Assembly: GCF_000423825.1 (NCBI RefSeq)
Contig: NZ_AUIS01000008.1
Location: 1 to 64,000 of the forward strand
Reading direction: 5' to 3'
Source: Thermithiobacillus tepidarius DSM 3134
GTDB taxonomy: Bacteria; Pseudomonadota; Gammaproteobacteria; Acidithiobacillales; Thermithiobacillaceae
DNA length: 64,000 bases
This document shows positions 60,812-64,000 of the stretch, piece by piece. The notes under the pieces were generated by a model. The model was not told the DNA's origin. It did no database searches and was given only the letters and a program-made list of their open reading frames with translations. How positions within the stretch are numbered: the first letter of the stretch is position 1; the number at the start of each line of letters is the position of its first letter. Made by a program: the position numbers and the translations under genes.

Positions 60812-62118
60812 AGGCGGACGCCCTGCACGCCGAGCTGACGCACGGCATCCGCAGCAACCTGTCGCAGTTCCTGCACCAGCTCCTCCAGGTTTTCCTGGTG
60901 GGGCTGACCATCGGCATGATGCGCAACGTGGTGCCGGCCCTGGCCACCACCGAATTCGGCGTACCCCAAGGCTCCTTCACCCTGCTCGCCGCCTTCGTGG
61001 TCGCCTTCGGCTTCGTCAAGGGCACCATGAACTTCGTGGCCGGCCGCCTCTCGGAGCGGCTGGGGCGGCGCAAGGTGCTGTTGCTCGGCTGGCTCAGCGC
61101 CCTGCCCATTCCCTTCCTGATCCTGTATGGCCCGAGCTGGGGCTGGATCGTGGCGGCCACCGTGCTGCTCGGCGCCAACCAGGGCCTTACCTGGTCCATG
61201 ACGCTGACCTCCAAGCTTGATCTCAGCCGGCCGGAGCAGAAGGGCCTCGTCAACGGCCTGAACGAGTTTTCCGGCTACTTCGCCGTGGCCGTGGCGGGCG
61301 TGGTCACCGGCTATCTGGCCAGCGGCCTCGGGCCGCGCCAGGGGCTCTTCGTCTTTGGCCTGATCGTGATCGTGCTGGCCCTGGCGCTGGTGCTGCTCTG
61401 GGTGCGCGACACCCTGCCCTGGGCCAAGGCGGAAAGCGCCCGCTTCGCCGCCGGCAAGGCCGGCGGCCCGGTGGCCCGCTTCCCGCGCAACATCGCCGAC
61501 CAACCCTCCACCTGGGAGGTCTTCACCCTCATGTCCTGGCGCGACAGGCGCATGTTCGCCCTGTGCCAGGCCGGGCTGGTGGAAAAGTTCACGGATGCCA
61601 TCGTCTGGGTCTTCTACCCGGTCTTTCTGTACGGCCGCGGCCTGAGCCTGGCCGAAACCGGCTGGGTCATCGGCGTCTACGGCGCCGTCTGGGGCGCCTC
61701 CCAGCTCGTCACCGGCCCCCTGTCGGACCGCATCGGCCGGCAGAAGCCCATCACCGCCGGCATGCTCCTGTGCGGCGTCGGCGTCGGCCTCATGCAGCTC
61801 GGCAGCGGCGTGGCCTGGTGGTCCGCGTCGGCCGCCATCACCGGCTTCGGCATGGCCCTGCTCTACCCCAACCTGGGCGCGGCGGTGGCCGACATCGCTC
61901 ATCCCAACTGGCGCGGCTCGGCGCTCGGCATCTACCGCTTCTGGCGCGATCTCGGCTACGGCTTCGGCGCCCTGGGCCTGGGCCTGGTGGCGCAGCTGAG
62001 CGGCCAGCTCAGCGCCGGCTTCTGGTTCGTGGCCGCCAGCATGATCATCTCCGGCCTGATCCTCGCCGTGGTCGGCGAGGAAACCCACCCGCGCCTGAAC
62101 CCGGCGCCCGAGGCATGA
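60808..62118 (+). CDS. MFS transporter in persulfide operon
   Basis: This 436-residue twelve-helix major facilitator protein has the loop 2-3 motif AGRLSERLGRRKVLLLG and the loop 8-9 counterpart GPLSDRIGRQKPITAG. The ATG overlaps the ArsR stop (ATGA). Position between the persulfide dioxygenase, ArsR and rhodanese genes suggests export of sulfite or a related product, but the substrate cannot be read from sequence. Confidence 0.82.
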   Translation: MKADALHAELTHGIRSNLSQFLHQLLQVFLVGLTIGMMRNVVPALATTEFGVPQGSFTLLAAFVVAFGFVKGTMNFVAGRLSERLGRRKVLLLGWLSALPIPFLILYGPSWGWIVAATVLLGANQGLTWSMTLTSKLDLSRPEQKGLVNGLNEFSGYFAVAVAGVVTGYLASGLGPRQGLFVFGLIVIVLALALVLLWVRDTLPWAKAESARFAAGKAGGPVARFPRNIADQPSTWEVFTLMSWRDRRMFALCQAGLVEKFTDAIVWVFYPVFLYGRGLSLAETGWVIGVYGAVWGASQLVTGPLSDRIGRQKPITAGMLLCGVGVGLMQLGSGVAWWSASAAITGFGMALLYPNLGAAVADIAHPNWRGSALGIYRFWRDLGYGFGALGLGLVAQLSGQLSAGFWFVAASMIISGLILAVVGEETHPRLNPAPEA

Positions 62119-62127
62119 GGAGGCGCC

Positions 62128-62487
62128 ATGGACCGCTACGAACGCCACCTGCAGCATCTGGAAGCCGCCCTGCCCCACCTCGATCCCACGGCGGTGCAGG
62201 CGCTGCTGAAGCGCGGAGAAGCCGTGCTGGTGGACGTGCGCGAGCCCGACGAATTCGCTGCCGCCCACATCCCCGGCGCCCTCAATCTGCCGCGCTTCCG
62301 GCTGGAAGCACGCATCGAAACCGCCGTCCCCGACCCCGCCGCCCGCCTCATCCTCTACTGCGGCAGCCGCGGCCGCTCCACCCTCGCCGCCGCCACCTTG
62401 CGGGACATGGGCTTGGATGCAATGGTGCTGAAGGGGGGCCTCAGGGCTTGGGAAGAGGCGGGACTGGCGGTGGAAGGAGCCAAATGA
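62128..62487 (+). CDS. Rhodanese-domain protein
   Basis: This 119-residue single-domain rhodanese has VLVDVREPDEFAAAHIPGALNLP and active-site loop C78-G-S-R-G-R-S. Rhodaneses move sulfane sulfur between persulfide carriers. It is the last clear gene of the operon starting at 59745, 9 bp after the MFS gene, with AGGAGG in the spacer. Confidence 0.9.
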   Translation: MDRYERHLQHLEAALPHLDPTAVQALLKRGEAVLVDVREPDEFAAAHIPGALNLPRFRLEARIETAVPDPAARLILYCGSRGRSTLAAATLRDMGLDAMVLKGGLRAWEEAGLAVEGAK

Positions 62488-62623
62488 AGCAAGGCCATCG
62501 CCCTACCTCCGCCCTGGAGGAGCAGGTGCGCGCGATACGTCCGCGCCGGGGCAAAAGGCGCGTCGGGGAACCGAGGCTTACTGTCGAACCTCTTGAAACC
62601 CGTCTCCCAAACACATCCGCGGC

Positions 62624-63397
62624 TTGCATACGGTGCGCAAAAGGCGGGCTCCGGCCATCGGGCCATCCCCGACACCCAAGCCCGTGCCGCTGACCCCCGC
62701 CACCTACGATTCCTGGTATCAAGGGCCGCGCGGCGCCTGGGTCGGCGAAACCGAATACCGGCTCCTCGAACGCCTGCTCGCCCCACGGCCAGGCGAGTCA
62801 CTGCTCGATGTCGGCTGCGGCACCGGCTACTTTACCCGGCGCTTCGTCGCCGATTCCAAGCTGCGGGTCACCGGCGTCGATCCCGACGCTCCCTTCCTGG
62901 GCTATGCCCGAGCGCATGCCGTGGCAGGGGAGCAGTACCTGCCAGGCGATGCCCGCGCCCTGCCCTTTGCCGACGGCAGCTTTGATCTCTGCCTCTCCGT
63001 CACCGCCTTATGTTTCATCCGCGAGCAGCACCAAGCACTGGCGGAAATGCTGCGGGTAACCCGCCGCCGTTTCGCCATCGGCCTGCTCAACCGCCGCAGC
63101 CTGCTCTACCGGCGCAAGGGACGCGGTGGCGGGCAGGGGGCCTACCACGGTGCCCACTGGCATACGCAACGGGAGATCAGAACTTTGCTTGGCGACCTGC
63201 CTGCAACGGATTTGGTGCTGCGCAGTGCAGTATTTCTGCCGCATGGCGGAACCCTGGCGCATATTGTGGAGACACTCCTGCCTGCTTATTTGCCCTGGGG
63301 CGCTTTCCTGGTGGTGGCGGGCAACAAAAGGGCGGAGCACCCGGCTCCGCCCCTAGGTCCCGGCGATGAGATTTTCACGCAGGCCCCGGCGACCTGA
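62624..63397 (+). CDS. Class I SAM-dependent methyltransferase
   Basis: This product of about 237-257 residues has the methyltransferase core LLDVGCGTGYFTRRF, GVDPDAPFLGYARA, LPGDARALPFADGSFDLCLS and a C-terminal strand region. The substrate is unknown. The start is uncertain: the open frame begins with TTG at 62624, and a GTG at 62684 giving VPLTPATYDSW fits the family better. A hairpin GGGCGGAGC/GCTCCGCCC (63330-63352) lies within the last codons, so the tail NKRAEHPAPPLGPGDEIF may be non-native. Confidence 0.75.
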   Translation: MHTVRKRRAPAIGPSPTPKPVPLTPATYDSWYQGPRGAWVGETEYRLLERLLAPRPGESLLDVGCGTGYFTRRFVADSKLRVTGVDPDAPFLGYARAHAVAGEQYLPGDARALPFADGSFDLCLSVTALCFIREQHQALAEMLRVTRRRFAIGLLNRRSLLYRRKGRGGGQGAYHGAHWHTQREIRTLLGDLPATDLVLRSAVFLPHGGTLAHIVETLLPAYLPWGAFLVVAGNKRAEHPAPPLGPGDEIFTQAPAT

Positions 63398-63471
63398 CGC
63401 ACGGGCAATCAGGCTGGCGTGGCCAATCCCGAAAGAGCCTGCAGTCGCCGACCAAAGCCAGCGCCCAGGCC

Positions 63472-63494
63472 ATCGCGAGCCAACTCGCTCCTAC
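63472..63494 (-). repeat. REP-like extragenic palindrome (second copy)
   Basis: Read on the minus strand, GTAGGAGCGAGTTGGCTCGC followed by GAT matches the REP family and the copy at 57619 in opposite orientation. It lies in the 399-bp spacer 63398-63796, in which I see no gene. Confidence 0.75.
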
Positions 63495-63536
63495 CGCTGC
63501 CCTCAAGCGCAGGTGAGTCGGCTGGACTGAGACAGC

Positions 63537-63567
63537 TAGCTTGGACTGAGTGCCGCGAAGCCCAACA
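63537..63567. repeat. Second extragenic palindromic repeat
   Basis: TAGCTTGGACTGAGTGCCGC followed by GAAGCCCAACA resembles the widespread proteobacterial extragenic repeat GTAGGTTGGGCTGAGCGAAG / CGAAGCCCAACA, in degenerate form. Identification is from memory of the repeat family. Confidence 0.5.
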
Positions 63568-63796
63568 CGTTTCTACTGAACTTCCAACCACCGCGAGCGA
63601 CCCAGCGAGTTGCCGCCGCTCCCAGTGCCATCCCAAATACCGCTTGCCTAACCCATCCACCCTTGACAGAATCCATCCTTCCGCTAGTTAAGTAAGTAGT
63701 GAGCTAAAAAATCAGCGCGCTCTGCAGCAGCACGCCGTTTCCTCGGCAGCGGAGCGCCCTTCACACCAAGCGGGTTGGCCCAGCCATCGACGAAGC

Positions 63797-64000
63797 ATGA
63801 TTTCAAACAGGGAAAAAGGTCGACCTGATCCGCAGTCCGCTGCGCTGGACATGCAGATCGACTCGATGATGCACGAGCTGATGGACTTGTCGCCGGACGC
63901 CATTTTTTTCAAGGATGGCAACGGCAGGTGGCTCTGGGTCAACCGCGCCGGAATCCAGCTCTTCGGCCTGCAGGACGTGGCCTACCAGTTCAAGACGGAT
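63797..64000 (+). CDS. PAS-domain protein, N-terminal fragment
   Basis: Sixty-eight codons are visible from the ATG at 63797, open to the right edge. MMHELMDLSPDAIFFKDGNG, RWLWVNRAGIQLFGL and VAYQFKTD form the start of a PAS domain. Such proteins are sensor kinases or diguanylate cyclases; the output domain lies outside the window. There is no signal peptide, so a soluble sensor is likely. Confidence 0.7.
   Translation, partial: MISNREKGRPDPQSAALDMQIDSMMHELMDLSPDAIFFKDGNGRWLWVNRAGIQLFGLQDVAYQFKTD

Noticed and set aside
62484-62693. A 69-codon frame overlapping the rhodanese stop (ATGA)
   Set aside because: It has the coupling geometry of a real gene, but the composition is arginine/proline-rich, no motif is visible and it overlaps the start of the methyltransferase frame. 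It could be real but cannot be supported.
63419-63691. A 90-codon plus-strand frame downstream of the methyltransferase
   Set aside because: It runs through two extragenic palindromic repeats and lacks any recognisable pattern.

Overview
The window is 64 kb of GC-rich DNA that reads as a nitrate/nitric-oxide respiration region of a denitrifying proteobacterium. Beta- or gammaproteobacterial affiliation, possibly a sulfur-oxidising chemolithotroph, is an inference from the gene families, the extragenic repeats and the persulfide genes. It carries a complete cNOR cluster, two complete narKK-narGHJI nitrate reductase sets, a NarX/NarL pair, four hemerythrins, a group III truncated globin, NnrS, cytochrome c', NsrR, FNR and two DNR-type Crp/Fnr regulators. 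It also holds three oxygen-independent biosynthesis modules: class III ribonucleotide reductase, UbiTUV and MoaA. No nirS, nirK or nosZ is in the window.

Layout. 0-0.35 kb: truncated ISL3-type insertion sequence. 0.5-5 kb: thioredoxin-fold protein, hemerythrins, DUF2249 proteins, truncated globin and a stand-alone HdrB-like CCG protein. 5-13.3 kb (minus strand): norCBEFQ, a soluble CZB chemoreceptor, a NapH-like ferredoxin, norD and nsrR. 13.5-21.3 kb: hemerythrin/DUF2249/membrane protein genes, a DNR-type regulator, nrdDG with a separately encoded glycyl-radical domain, a TatD-linked radical SAM protein and fnr. 21.6-27.8 kb: moaA, then a minus-strand operon of a YhcC-like radical SAM protein, ubiU, ubiV, a lipoate ligase-DUF116 fusion and ubiT. 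27.9-39.4 kb: first nar region (narK, narK, narGHJI, TauE-like exporter, nitronate monooxygenase-like protein). 39.5-43.2 kb: radical SAM protein, outer-membrane barrel, NnrS. 43.2-55 kb: second nar region (narK, narK, narGHJI, parvulin, SQR-like flavoprotein). 55-57.5 kb: narXL. 57.5-64 kb: a heptamer repeat and REP-like elements, a lipoyl-carrier protein, a DNR-type regulator, cytochrome c', a persulfide dioxygenase/ArsR/MFS/rhodanese operon, a methyltransferase and the start of a PAS protein.

Regulation is unusually legible. Twelve palindromes of the form TTGAY-N4-RTCAA (FNR/Anr/DNR type) lie in promoter positions across the window. An NsrR-like 11-1-11 palindrome precedes norC, and a NarL-like 7-2-7 palindrome lies between the second narK set and narX. 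The first nar set has FNR-type boxes. The second lacks them and has only the NarL-like site.

The most interesting signals are these. (i) A triplicated octamer throws the NarX C-terminus out of frame; removing one unit restores it exactly up to the NarL start codon. (ii) A possible uncharacterised anaerobic sulfur/lipoate module consists of the HdrB-like protein with globin, DUF2249 and hemerythrin, a lipoyl carrier, and a lipoate ligase-DUF116 fusion, each expressed from a transcription unit with an FNR-type box. (iii) The class III RNR glycyl-radical domain is split off. (iv) A CZB chemoreceptor sits inside the nor operon. (v) Patchy near-identity between the two nar loci suggests gene conversion.
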